Assembly (NCBI RefSeq): GCF_000771875.1
Contig: NZ_JPXX01000004.1
Location: 1-61,849 of the forward strand
Direction of reading: 5' to 3'
Source: Gallibacterium genomosp. 1
GTDB lineage: Bacteria > Pseudomonadota > Gammaproteobacteria > Enterobacterales > Pasteurellaceae
DNA: 61,849 nucleotides
The notes under the pieces were generated by a model. It was not told where the DNA came from. It saw only the letters and a list, made by a program, of their open reading frames with translations, and ran no database searches. Below are positions 9,181-17,652 of the stretch, piece after piece. Every line of letters begins with the position of its first letter. Within the stretch, counting starts at the first letter, position 1. The translations under genes and the position numbers were made by a program.

Positions 9181-10116
9181 TTATTGAATAAAGCCTAATT
9201 GTTTTAGTGATTCACGCATTTCTTTATCACTTTCTTCTAATTGTTTGGACCACACTTCTTTACCTGCAATAGAAGTCTCATCTAAGCCAAGATTATCTAA
9301 GAACTTCTGGAATTCCGGTTTTGACATAGCTTCTATAAAAGTTTTTTCAAGTTTTTCAACAATATCTTTAGGTGTTCCTGCCTTCACAACAAATCCTCTA
9401 ACAGTAGATAAACTTACAGGAATTCCTAATTCTTTTGCTGTATATACAGTGGGTAAAGATTTCATTCTACTGTCTGAGAGAACCACTATCGGACAAACTT
9501 GTCCTGCACTAATTTGTACTTTAGCTTCACCTAGATTCAAAACACCAACATCAACACCTCCAGCAACAATTTGAGTAGCAACTTCATTTGCACTGTCAAA
9601 TGGAATAACTTCTGCAGTCTTCACATTAGCTTTTGTCGTAAATGCAAATGCGGATACATCATCAATTCCACCTAAATGAGTAGTACCATAAGTAAGAGCT
9701 TTCGTTTTTTGTGACTCTATAAATTGATTTACATCTTTAAAACGATTACATTTCACCATTAAAATTTGAGGATCATCTGTTGCCCTTGCAATTGGAATCC
9801 AATCACTTAACGTTGTTTTTGAACTACCTTTAGCTATTTCACCAGCCTGTCCACTTGTATATGTCAAAATAGTATGTCCATCTGCTGGCCGTGATGTCAC
9901 ATAATCTAATGACAGTAAGCCACCACCACCTTTTTTGTTGACAATTGTGATTGATTTTCCTAATAGTGGCTCAGATAAACTTGCTACCATTCTTGCAGTT
10001 AAATCTGTTCCACCACCTGCACCAGAATGAGTGACCATTTCTAAGTTTTTATTAGGAAATGCAATTGCAGCTGTTGATATCACGGCCAGTGAAGTTAACA
10101 ATAAAACTTTTTTCAT
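9181..10116 (-). CDS. tctC: Tripartite tricarboxylate-type transporter, binding protein TctC
   Basis: 311 residues with a signal peptide (MKKVLLLTSLAVISTAAIAF) and the Bug/TctC ligand motif around THSGAGGGTDLTARM (residues about 29-43), where the usual form is PAGPGGGTD. These receptors bind carboxylates and sometimes other small solutes. The operon therefore has two secondary carriers with separate receptors, TctABC and TRAP. ATG follows AAAGGGGACAAAT. Confidence 0.92.
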   Translation of the reverse strand: MKKVLLLTSLAVISTAAIAFPNKNLEMVTHSGAGGGTDLTARMVASLSEPLLGKSITIVNKKGGGGLLSLDYVTSRPADGHTILTYTSGQAGEIAKGSSKTTLSDWIPIARATDDPQILMVKCNRFKDVNQFIESQKTKALTYGTTHLGGIDDVSAFAFTTKANVKTAEVIPFDSANEVATQIVAGGVDVGVLNLGEAKVQISAGQVCPIVVLSDSRMKSLPTVYTAKELGIPVSLSTVRGFVVKAGTPKDIVEKLEKTFIEAMSKPEFQKFLDNLGLDETSIAGKEVWSKQLEESDKEMRESLKQLGFIQ

Positions 10117-10183
10117 ATTTGTCCCCTTTAAAAAACTTTTAATAAAATAAATCAGATTTTTTCAAAAAATTTAAAGTAACAGC

Positions 10184-10810
10184 TTATTTATTCACAAACT
10201 CAGACATATATTTAATAATCAAAGACATAGATACTGCACCTGGATCTACATGCCCTAATGAGCGTTCCCCTAAACTTTTTGCACGACCAAAAACAGCAAC
10301 TTGATTACGCGTTTCTTCAGCCCCCTCTGCCGCAGCTTTAGCTACGCTCGATAATGCACTACCTAAATCATCATTCATCACTTTTTCTGACTGTTTTTCG
10401 GCTGCAACCAATGAATCAATCATCGTTTTATCGCCTGGTTTAGCCCCACCTCTAGCAAAAACTGCTGCTGATCCTGCAACTAAAAATTGTGAAAGAACTA
10501 CGCTATTAAATTCTTGTTGACCCGCTATAGCTTTTCCCCCTGCTCTGAATAATGTGCCAAATATTGCACCGGAAGCTCCCCCCATACTTGACATCATCTT
10601 AGTACCAGCCTTTAAAAATAATTCGCCAACATCTTTAGGTGAAAAATCATTACTTGAAAGTAAATCTCGAACAGCTGCAAAACCTCGTTGCATACCTAAT
10701 CCATGATCTCCATCACCAATTTTTAAATCTAATTCTGTCAACATCGGTTCACTACTGACCATTTTTTCAGCTGTATATAAAAGCATTTCTCTTGTTTCTG
10801 TTAAATTCAT
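10184..10810 (-). CDS. dhaL: DhaL-like kinase subunit (nucleotide-binding)
   Basis: 208 residues from the ATG at 10810, chosen because GGAG lies 8 bases upstream inside the end of dhaK and the protein then starts at the normal DhaL position. The metal/nucleotide motif DLKIGDGDHG (residues 28-37) has the conserved Asp residues, followed by GGASGAIFGT (77-86) and the SLGHVDPGAVSM end. DhaL carries the nucleotide that donates phosphate to the ketose held by DhaK. No dhaM is visible, so the pair may use ATP directly as in erythrulose kinases (inference). Confidence 0.9.
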   Translation of the reverse strand: MNLTETREMLLYTAEKMVSSEPMLTELDLKIGDGDHGLGMQRGFAAVRDLLSSNDFSPKDVGELFLKAGTKMMSSMGGASGAIFGTLFRAGGKAIAGQQEFNSVVLSQFLVAGSAAVFARGGAKPGDKTMIDSLVAAEKQSEKVMNDDLGSALSSVAKAAAEGAEETRNQVAVFGRAKSLGERSLGHVDPGAVSMSLIIKYMSEFVNK

Positions 10811-10811
10811 A

Positions 10812-11816
10812 TCATTTTCTCCAAGCAAAACTGTTACAAGGCATGTCATATAATTTTTGTAATTCATCGTCTAAACGGAAAATTGTTATTGAATAACCCG
10901 CCATTTCTTGTGAAGTACAATAAGAGCCGATTAAAACATCATAAATTTGTATATTTCGCTTCGTTAATTCTTGATGAACTTTTCGATAAGCAATTAATAA
11001 TTCGGTATAAGTTGAGCCACCTAAGTTATTAATGGTCACACAGACTTTGTCTTCACTTTGTAATTCAATGTCATTACATAAACGCTCAACCATCTCACCA
11101 TTAATTTGATCAGCAGTTGTCATTTTTTGTCTTCTAACACCTGGCTCACCATGAATTCCCATACCAAGTTCTAATTCATCATCTTCCAACTCAAAATTAA
11201 ATTTTCCTGTTTGGGGAATAGAACAAGCCCCTAAAGCTACGCCTATAGTTCTTGTGTTAAAATTTGCTTTTTTAGTTACTTCATAGACCTGTTCTAAATC
11301 ATAACCAGACTCAACAGCAGCCCCAGCAATCTTCAGAACATACATATCACCAGCAACACCACGTCTATCACTCATTTTAGAAATGGGTGCTGCAGAAATA
11401 TCATCTGTTACACGTACAGTTTTAACTTGAATTCCTTCCTCTTCTAAAAGTTCAGCTGCAATATCAAAGTTCATATTATCGCCAGCATAATTACCATAAA
11501 CGAATAACACGCCTTGACCTTGTTCAACTACTTTTGTTGTTTCTATAATGATGTCAGGGGATGGTGATGCAAAAATCTCACCTAGTGCCGCTGCATCAGC
11601 CAATCCTTGCCCTACATAACCTGCAAACATAGGCTCGTGTCCACTTCCACCTCCTGTGACAACTACAACCTGATCATTCCGAATTTGATCACGATATACA
11701 CCGCTATAACCATCTACTTTTAATAATTTGCCTCGACAAGCACAAAGTAATCCCTCTAATTGTTCTGCTGGAACAGCATTAGGATTATTCAGTAATTTTT
11801 TAGGTTTTCTTGCCAT
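10812..11816 (-). CDS. dhaK: DhaK-like kinase subunit (ketose-binding), probable erythrulose or dihydroxyacetone kinase
   Basis: 334 residues from the ATG at 11816, which follows GGAGAAAAGTATT; an upstream TTG in frame is less likely. GGGSGHEP (55-62), GDNMNFD (112-118) and His222 in MGIHGEPG, the residue that binds the ketone covalently, are all present. The stop is one base before the dhaL start, so the two are coupled. In E. coli DhaK takes dihydroxyacetone with DhaM as phosphate source; in tetritol pathways homologues phosphorylate D- or L-erythrulose. The Ery-type isomerases nearby favour erythrulose. Confidence 0.9.
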   Translation of the reverse strand: MARKPKKLLNNPNAVPAEQLEGLLCACRGKLLKVDGYSGVYRDQIRNDQVVVVTGGGSGHEPMFAGYVGQGLADAAALGEIFASPSPDIIIETTKVVEQGQGVLFVYGNYAGDNMNFDIAAELLEEEGIQVKTVRVTDDISAAPISKMSDRRGVAGDMYVLKIAGAAVESGYDLEQVYEVTKKANFNTRTIGVALGACSIPQTGKFNFELEDDELELGMGIHGEPGVRRQKMTTADQINGEMVERLCNDIELQSEDKVCVTINNLGGSTYTELLIAYRKVHQELTKRNIQIYDVLIGSYCTSQEMAGYSITIFRLDDELQKLYDMPCNSFAWRK

Positions 11817-11837
11817 AATACTTTTCTCCAAATTGTC

Positions 11838-12854
11838 TTATTCTGATTCAAGGACACCTTTGCCCATACGAACGGCAATATTAAAGGCAGCTTCAAAAGC
11901 TGTTGGCACAGCAATATTCTTGCCATACAAGTCATACGCTGTACCATGATTAGCGGTTGTAATTGGAATAGGAATTCCACCTTGTACTGTGACTCCTCGT
12001 TCAAAACCAAGAAGCTTAAGCGCAGTAGAAAATTGGTCGTGATACATTGACACTACCCCATCAATATTAAGGCGTTTCACTTCATGCATCGTCGTATCAC
12101 TAGGAAATGGGCCATATAAATTAATTTGGTATTCTTTACGAGCGTGTTCCATCGCCGGCTTAATAATAGTAATTTCTTCATCTCCGAAAACACCTCCTTC
12201 ACCACCATGAGGGTTTAAGGCTTGTACAGCAATTCTAGGTTGTGTAACACCGGCACGTACTAAAGAACTATGTAATAAACGAATACAATCAATAACTGCT
12301 GGAATAGATAAATTAGGTACAATATCTTTGAATGGAATATGGGAAGTCACTCTACTTGCCCAGATATTATCAACAACATTTAACTCACACACAAAACCAT
12401 CAAAATTAGTTTGTTCTGCAAACCAATGTAATTCATCACGATACTTTAAACCACCTAAATGCATAGCTTGTTTATTTAATGGTGCAAAACAAATAGATTG
12501 CACATATCCAGCCTGAGCATATTCCACAGCTTTTTTCAAAGTTTCTAAAATATATACACCACTTTGTTGAGTGGCTTTACCATATTCAAAAGGTTTTAAA
12601 TTTGAATTTTTGTATGAAATTAATGCAGGAATCCCTTTTTCATACGAAAATGAAGGCAGTTGATTCTCTGTAATTTCATCATAAGGGAATTGCAGTTGTG
12701 CGATATCCATACCTTTATGTAATTCATCTTTATCTGCAATGATTAAAATATTAGCTTTATCTCTTTGCTCCTTCTGAGATAACAATTTAGCGACCAATTC
12801 CGGACCTATGCCAGCAGGATCACCTAAAACTAATGCTATTGTTGGTTTCCGCAT
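11838..12854 (-). CDS. pdxA2: PdxA2-type 4-phosphotetronate dehydrogenase
   Basis: First gene of the operon. The ATG at 12854 follows ATAGGGGAAATT, giving 338 residues starting MRKPTIALVLGDPAGIGPEL; a TTG 15 bases upstream is rejected. PdxA hallmarks are present: GDPAGIGPE at 11-19, the metal-binding histidines in VTSHIPFKD, ALNPHGGEGGVFGDEE and MYHDQFSTALK, and the end motif TTANHGTAYD. PdxA itself oxidises 4-phosphohydroxythreonine for pyridoxal phosphate. The PdxA2 branch oxidatively decarboxylates 4-phospho-D-threonate or -erythronate to DHAP. Operon context favours PdxA2. The DUF1537 kinase that usually accompanies it is absent from this window. Confidence 0.85.
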   Translation of the reverse strand: MRKPTIALVLGDPAGIGPELVAKLLSQKEQRDKANILIIADKDELHKGMDIAQLQFPYDEITENQLPSFSYEKGIPALISYKNSNLKPFEYGKATQQSGVYILETLKKAVEYAQAGYVQSICFAPLNKQAMHLGGLKYRDELHWFAEQTNFDGFVCELNVVDNIWASRVTSHIPFKDIVPNLSIPAVIDCIRLLHSSLVRAGVTQPRIAVQALNPHGGEGGVFGDEEITIIKPAMEHARKEYQINLYGPFPSDTTMHEVKRLNIDGVVSMYHDQFSTALKLLGFERGVTVQGGIPIPITTANHGTAYDLYGKNIAVPTAFEAAFNIAVRMGKGVLESE

Positions 12855-12887
12855 AATTTCCCCTATCAAACTAATGTTATAAAATAC

Positions 12888-12916
12888 TTTATATTATGAA
12901 CATATGTTCATAACAA
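12888..12916 (-). promoter_or_regulatory. Sigma70-type promoter of the catabolic operon
   Basis: On the minus strand TTGTTA (12916-12911) and TATAAA (12893-12888) are separated by exactly 17 bases, about 35-60 bases ahead of the pdxA2 start. The start of transcription would be near 12881. The spacer is filled by the palindrome described next. Confidence 0.6.
12894..12913. promoter_or_regulatory. Perfect 20-bp palindrome, likely repressor operator
   Basis: TTATGAACATATGTTCATAA is self-complementary over all 20 bases and lies between the -35 and -10 elements, where a bound repressor would block RNA polymerase. The SorC/EryD-like protein at 5351-6307 is the only candidate regulator in the operon. 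Similar GAACA half-sites recur at about 13084-13104 beyond the CRP sites, but not as a clean palindrome. Confidence 0.6.
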
Positions 12917-12960
12917 TAACTTTTGATAGGTGTATTAAATCATTTTTTTATATTGAAATG

Positions 12961-12976
12961 TGTGATAAAGCTCACA
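12961..12976. promoter_or_regulatory. CRP (cAMP receptor protein) site, perfect core
   Basis: TGTGATAAAGCTCACA matches TGTGA-N6-TCACA exactly. Its centre is about 87 bases upstream of the predicted start point of the operon, suitable for activation from an upstream class I position. It implies control of the operon by carbon catabolite state. Confidence 0.75.
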
Positions 12977-13009
12977 ATAATGGATAATTGTATAAAAATA
13001 TGTCATATT

Positions 13010-13025
13010 TGAGATAAAGATCACA
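13010..13025. promoter_or_regulatory. Second CRP-like site
   Basis: TGAGATAAAGATCACA matches TGTGA-N6-TCACA with one mismatch and lies 49 bases from the first site, centre to centre, so between four and five helical turns. Confidence 0.5.
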
Positions 13026-13107
13026 TTTTTAGGAAAAAAAGAAGGAATTAATAACAAATCTATTTCATTATAGAATAACTATATGAACACTTATAGAACA
13101 TAAGTTT

Positions 13108-14943
13108 TTAATTGGGTTTATATGTTGTAATAACTTTTAAAAATGATTGAGCATAACGTTCTAATTTCTTAAACCCTACTCCATTGATTTGTAACATTTC
13201 AGAAAGTGTGGTTGGCATTTCTCGTGCCATTTCTTCCAATGTAGCATCATTGAATACAGCATAAGGCGGAATATTATCCCGATCAGAAAGTTGTTTTCTG
13301 AGTTTACGTAATTGATTGAATAGTTCCCGATCACCCTGCTTCGCTTGATAGCGATGGGCGTGGTTAATCATTGAAAGATTTTGTCTTGGTGTCGCTAACG
13401 ATAATGTCATTTCTCCACGCAAAACCGGTCTGGCCGCTTCGGTAAGTTGTAATGCTGAATAATTGGCAATATTTTGACTTAAAAAGCCTAAATGAATTAA
13501 TTGACGGATCACACTATGCCAATATTCTTGAGATTTATCCTTGCCAATACCAAAAACGGACAATTTATCGTGTTGTAACTCTTGAATTTTCTGATTTTGC
13601 AAGCCACGCAATACAGCAATCACATAATAGCTACCAAACTTTTGACCAGTACGATAAACCGTAGAAAGGATTTTTTGCGCATCAATTAGACCATCATATT
13701 TTTTTGGTGGGTTAAGGCAAATATCACAGTTATTACAAGGTTGATGGCGGTGTTCAGCAAAATAATTGAGTAATACCAAACGACGACAAGTTTGTGCCTC
13801 AGCAAATTCTCCCATCGCTTGTAATTTATGCTGCTCAATCATTTTTTGTGATGAATCATTTTTTTCCTGCAATAATTTATTCAACCACAAATAATCCTGA
13901 TGATCATAAAACAGCACCGCTTCCGCCGGTAGATCATCGCGCCCTGCCCGCCCTGTTTCCTGATAATAAGCTTCAATACTTCTCGGGAGATCATAATGCA
14001 ATACAAAACGAATATTCGGTTTATTAATACCCATTCCAAATGCAATCGTTGCAACAATAATCTGAATATTGTCACGTTGAAAATCGTGCTGAACCTGCTC
14101 CCTGATTTCATTACTGAAACCAGCGTGATAAGCCTTTGCCGAGATACCTTTACGTTGTAGCATCTCTGCTAATCGTTCAACTTTATTACGACTGTTGGCG
14201 TAAATAATACCACTTTTACCTTGCTGTGATTTGATAAATTTAAGCAACTGTTCTTGTGGTTTAAACTTTTCCACCACAGTGTAACGAATATTTGGGCGGT
14301 CAAAACTACCAATATAAACAAAGGGTTGCTGTAAGTTAAGTAATTCGAGAATGTCTTCTCGAGTAACTCGATCCGCCGTTGCGGTTAACGCCATAATCGG
14401 AATATTGGGAAAAACACGTGTCAAGCTACGCAACTGTGAATACTCAGGGCGAAAATCGTGTCCCCATTGAGAAATACAATGGGCTTCATCAATTGCAATA
14501 AAACTCACCTGACACTGCTGAATAAAATAGAAAAACGCCGTAGTCATCACTTTTTCCGGCGAAATATAGAGTAATTTTAATTTTCCGGATAACGCCTGTT
14601 GTTCAATTTCTCGTTGCTGTTGCAAGGTTTGGCTTGAATTTAGATAAGCTGCTGCCACACCGTTTGCCGTAAGCTGATCAACCTGATCTTGCATCAAAGC
14701 AATCAAAGGAGAAATCACTAATGTCAATCCAGAAAAACAGAGTGCTGGAATTTGGTAGCAAAGCGATTTTCCTCCACCTGTTGCCATCAAAATAAAGCTA
14801 CTTTGACCTCGCAATGTTGCTTCAATAATTTGCTGCTGACCTTGACGAAATTGTTGATAGCCAAAAACGTCTTGAAGAATGGACTTTGCACGGATAAGAC
14901 CGGTCGATTGCATATCAACCTGATCTTCAACATTAGAACACAT
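13108..14943 (-). CDS. recQ: ATP-dependent DNA helicase RecQ
   Basis: Up to 611 residues. Walker A ATGGGKS at 54-60, DEAH at 152-155 with ISQWGHDFRPEY after it, helicase motif VI in QETGRAGRD, a zinc-binding Cys set (CRRL...CNNCDIC) and a C-terminal HRDC domain (about 530-605) are all present, the standard RecQ layout. It unwinds DNA 3' to 5' in RecF-pathway repair and fork restart. The ATG at 14943 overlaps the pldA stop by 11 bases; an internal ATG at 14913 with AGGTTGAT upstream is also possible. Confidence 0.95.
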   Translation of the reverse strand: MCSNVEDQVDMQSTGLIRAKSILQDVFGYQQFRQGQQQIIEATLRGQSSFILMATGGGKSLCYQIPALCFSGLTLVISPLIALMQDQVDQLTANGVAAAYLNSSQTLQQQREIEQQALSGKLKLLYISPEKVMTTAFFYFIQQCQVSFIAIDEAHCISQWGHDFRPEYSQLRSLTRVFPNIPIMALTATADRVTREDILELLNLQQPFVYIGSFDRPNIRYTVVEKFKPQEQLLKFIKSQQGKSGIIYANSRNKVERLAEMLQRKGISAKAYHAGFSNEIREQVQHDFQRDNIQIIVATIAFGMGINKPNIRFVLHYDLPRSIEAYYQETGRAGRDDLPAEAVLFYDHQDYLWLNKLLQEKNDSSQKMIEQHKLQAMGEFAEAQTCRRLVLLNYFAEHRHQPCNNCDICLNPPKKYDGLIDAQKILSTVYRTGQKFGSYYVIAVLRGLQNQKIQELQHDKLSVFGIGKDKSQEYWHSVIRQLIHLGFLSQNIANYSALQLTEAARPVLRGEMTLSLATPRQNLSMINHAHRYQAKQGDRELFNQLRKLRKQLSDRDNIPPYAVFNDATLEEMAREMPTTLSEMLQINGVGFKKLERYAQSFLKVITTYKPN

Positions 14944-15775
14944 TGTTTAAACTAATACCTAAACCGATGCGATCTGTGGATCGATTATAATCCAATAGTG
15001 ATTCACCATAACCGTGATAATACTGCGCATAGACACGAACATATTTTGTGATTGGGTAACTCCAAGAAATTTCCATTCCGCCTTTGTTAGTGCGTGGGTT
15101 ATAACGTGCAGTTGTTTTAAGAATATGATCATCAATGCGATAACCAACACTAACATCACCGTAACCATAATAATCAACAATATCCGGATTATCATCATCT
15201 TCCGATTTTTCCGGAATTCTCCAATAAGGTTTTAATTCCACCAACCAATTATCTTTGCTGAATGCCGCCCTCAAATAAATACGATTCCAGCTACGTGATT
15301 TTAATTGTTCATCGCTACGTCCATTGGAAACGTGAACAACTCCGCTTTCAATATCAACCAATTTCCAACCAAACGGCAAATCATAGTCGGTTGCCCAAGC
15401 AACAAACAACTGTGGTTGATAATTGCTTTCACGGAATGGCGAGGATTCACCTCGATTACTAAACTGAAACCAAGAACGTTGCGTATAGGATCCTGCAAGT
15501 ACAGAGTTTTTTCCTAAAATATCTTTCCACAAAGGTAACGCCACACTAATTTGAAATTTAATCTCATCGTGTCGCATATTCTCAGGATAGTTGTAATTTT
15601 TATTGGAGAAAGTTTCCATTAAATAATTCTGTTCGTATGGTCGCAATCCAACAAAATTATCCGGTGCTTGTGTCAATAATAATGCCGTTCTACTTTGATA
15701 AGGCAATAAACTCGCACTTGCCGATGATAACGCCAATAATGCAGAAAATGCGACCAAGCTATATCTGAAACGCAT
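14933..15775 (-). CDS. pldA: Outer-membrane phospholipase A
   Basis: 280 residues with a signal peptide (to about SSASA) and a 12-strand barrel pattern ending in a terminal Phe, typical of outer-membrane proteins. The catalytic His and Ser are in VHVSNGRSD, followed by SRSWNRIYLR, and YTQRSWFQ forms another conserved strand. It hydrolyses phospholipids that reach the outer leaflet and is activated by calcium-dependent dimerisation. ATG follows AGGAGCAAAG. It sits between cyaY and recQ in one minus-strand unit. Confidence 0.95.
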   Translation of the reverse strand: MRFRYSLVAFSALLALSSASASLLPYQSRTALLLTQAPDNFVGLRPYEQNYLMETFSNKNYNYPENMRHDEIKFQISVALPLWKDILGKNSVLAGSYTQRSWFQFSNRGESSPFRESNYQPQLFVAWATDYDLPFGWKLVDIESGVVHVSNGRSDEQLKSRSWNRIYLRAAFSKDNWLVELKPYWRIPEKSEDDDNPDIVDYYGYGDVSVGYRIDDHILKTTARYNPRTNKGGMEISWSYPITKYVRVYAQYYHGYGESLLDYNRSTDRIGLGISLNNVF

Positions 15776-15790
15776 CTTTGCTCCTATTTT

Positions 15791-16105
15791 TTATTGGTTA
15801 GAAAATTCAACCTGTTCGCCGTATGCTGAACAGGCTTCGCTTAAATAATGCCAAAAATTCTTGCCTTCCGCATTTAACCATTGTCCATTCTGATAGTGGA
15901 AATGGTAACCCCCCAATTTGCTTGCCAGCCATAATTCCTGTAGCGGCTCCTGTTTATTCACCACAATTTGACTACCATCATTGAAAGTAATGGTAAAAAC
16001 AGAACCTTGTGTATCACAATCCACATCGCAATCCTGCTGTTCCAATTCTTCTTCTATCTGTTGCCAAGTTTGCTCAACAATTTGATGATATTCTGCATTA
16101 TTCAT
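15791..16105 (-). CDS. cyaY: Frataxin-like iron-binding protein CyaY
   Basis: 104 residues from the ATG at 16105, which has GGGAG upstream and gives the usual N-terminus MNNAEYHQIVEQTWQQIEEE. The acidic first helix and the core strands with NKQEPLQELWLASKLGGYHF match frataxin. It supplies or regulates iron for Fe-S cluster assembly. A longer frame reaching 16174 is rejected because the family starts at the chosen Met. It is divergent from lptM. Confidence 0.93.
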   Translation of the reverse strand: MNNAEYHQIVEQTWQQIEEELEQQDCDVDCDTQGSVFTITFNDGSQIVVNKQEPLQELWLASKLGGYHFHYQNGQWLNAEGKNFWHYLSEACSAYGEQVEFSNQ

Positions 16106-16215
16106 AATCAATTTCTCCCAAAATAAGCGGTCATTATAGAGATTTTCAACGGTTAGAGATAGCATAACGCACAAATTAATGATAAAAAGAGCATCTATTG
16201 ATTAAGGATCACATT

Positions 16216-16335
16216 ATGAAAAAATTATTACTTACTCTTATTCTCGGCAGCTTTTTCTTAACCGCCTGTGGTGTAAAAGGTCCATTGTATATGCCACCTG
16301 ACGATAATGCACAACAACAGCAACAAACACAGTAA
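16216..16335 (+). CDS. lptM: Small lipoprotein LptM (YifL)
   Basis: A 39-residue lipoprotein, MKKLLLTLILGSFFLTACGV then KGPLYMPPDD and a Gln-rich tail. The lipobox LTAC places the lipidated Cys at 18, and CGVKGPLY is the family signature. In E. coli LptM helps LptD disulfide maturation and assembly of the LPS translocon. AAGGATCACATT precedes the ATG. It is directly upstream of lysA, the usual Pasteurellaceae arrangement. Confidence 0.9.
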   Translation: MKKLLLTLILGSFFLTACGVKGPLYMPPDDNAQQQQQTQ

Positions 16336-16356
16336 TTTTGAGGTTAAAACAGATTT

Positions 16357-17610
16357 ATGGATTATTTCAATTATAAAAATGATCAATTAATGGCAGAAGA
16401 AATCTCTGTCCAACAGCTTGCACAACAATTCGGTACGCCTTTGTATATTTATTCACGCGCCACATTGGAGCGCCACTGGCACGCTTTTGATTCTGCGTTA
16501 AAAGGGCATCCGCACCTTATCTGTTTTGCCGTAAAGTCTAACCCAAATATCGCTTTATTAAATTTACTCGCCAAATTAGGCTCCGGCTTTGATATTGTTT
16601 CACAAGGCGAACTTGAACGCGTTTTAGCCGCCGGTGGCGAAGCCAATAAAGTGGTGTTCTCTGGTGTGGCTAAATCCCATACTGAAATTGAACGAGCATT
16701 AGAGGTCGGCATTCGTTGTTTCAATGTAGAATCGGAAGCTGAGTTGCTTCGCATTAATCAAGTCGCAGCAAAATTAGATAAAAAAGCGCCGATCTCCTTG
16801 CGTGTTAATCCAGATGTGGATGCAAAAACTCATCCTTATATCTCAACCGGCTTAAAGAAAAATAAATTTGGTGTCAGTGTGGAACGAGCAAGAGAAGTGT
16901 ACCGCTTAGCAAAAACATTGCCACATATTCAAATTGTCGGTATGGATTGCCACATTGGTTCACAACTCACTGAATTACAACCATTTTTAGATTCAGCGGA
17001 TCGTTTATTAATTTTGTTGGAACAATTACGTCAAGACGGCATTGAATTACAACATCTCGATCTCGGTGGTGGTTTAGGCGTGCGTTACAGTGATGAAACA
17101 CCACCTCATCCAACCGAATATGCTAGTGCATTATTGACAAAATTTAAACAATATCCGGAATTAGAAATCATCCTTGAGCCGGGACGTGCAATCAGTGCTA
17201 ATGCTGGCATTTTAGTAACAAAAGTAGAATATCTAAAATCAAATGAAGATTTTAATTTCGCAATTGTTGATGCCGGAATGAACGATATGATCCGTCCGGC
17301 ATTGTATCAGGCTTATATGGAAATTATTGAAGCAGCTCGCTCCTTAGATCGTGAAGCTAAAGTGTATGATGTTGTCGGCCCAATCTGCGAAACATCGGAT
17401 TTTCTCGGTAAAAGCAGACGATTGTCTATTGCTGCCGGTGATTTTATTGTTCAACGTTCAGCAGGTGCTTATGGTGCAAGTATGGCATCAAACTATAATT
17501 CTCACCCGCGCGCAGCGGAAGTTTTGGTGGATGGCGACAAAGCTCATCTCATCAAACGCCGCGAACGTTTTGAAGAGTTATGGGCGTGTGAACAACTTAT
17601 TGACGAATAA
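16357..17610 (+). CDS. lysA: Diaminopimelate decarboxylase
   Basis: 417 residues. Lys60 in CFAVKSNPN is the PLP Schiff-base residue, HIGSQ and the glycine-rich LDLGGGLGV bind the phosphate, and GPICETSD supplies the active-site Cys from the partner subunit. It makes lysine from meso-diaminopimelate with loss of CO2. It starts 21 bases after lptM and is probably cotranscribed. Confidence 0.97.
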   Translation: MDYFNYKNDQLMAEEISVQQLAQQFGTPLYIYSRATLERHWHAFDSALKGHPHLICFAVKSNPNIALLNLLAKLGSGFDIVSQGELERVLAAGGEANKVVFSGVAKSHTEIERALEVGIRCFNVESEAELLRINQVAAKLDKKAPISLRVNPDVDAKTHPYISTGLKKNKFGVSVERAREVYRLAKTLPHIQIVGMDCHIGSQLTELQPFLDSADRLLILLEQLRQDGIELQHLDLGGGLGVRYSDETPPHPTEYASALLTKFKQYPELEIILEPGRAISANAGILVTKVEYLKSNEDFNFAIVDAGMNDMIRPALYQAYMEIIEAARSLDREAKVYDVVGPICETSDFLGKSRRLSIAAGDFIVQRSAGAYGASMASNYNSHPRAAEVLVDGDKAHLIKRRERFEELWACEQLIDE

Positions 17611-17623
17611 AATACTACTTTTA

Positions 17624-17652
17624 CAGGGCGATATTCCTAAAAATTCGCCCTG
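17624..17652 (+). terminator. Stem-loop after lysA
   Basis: CAGGGCGA and TCGCCCTG form an 8-bp stem around a 13-base loop directly after the lysA stop. A U-run does not follow at once, so its strength as terminator is uncertain; further on the sequence is T-rich. Confidence 0.55.

Noticed and set aside
12855-12869. TTG upstream extension of pdxA2
   Set aside because: The region contains the ribosome site AGGGGA for the ATG at 12854, and family proteins begin at that Met.
14959-15517. Small frames on both strands across pldA
   Set aside because: All overlap the intact pldA gene, are rich in Ile and Asn from reflected codons and lack ribosome sites.
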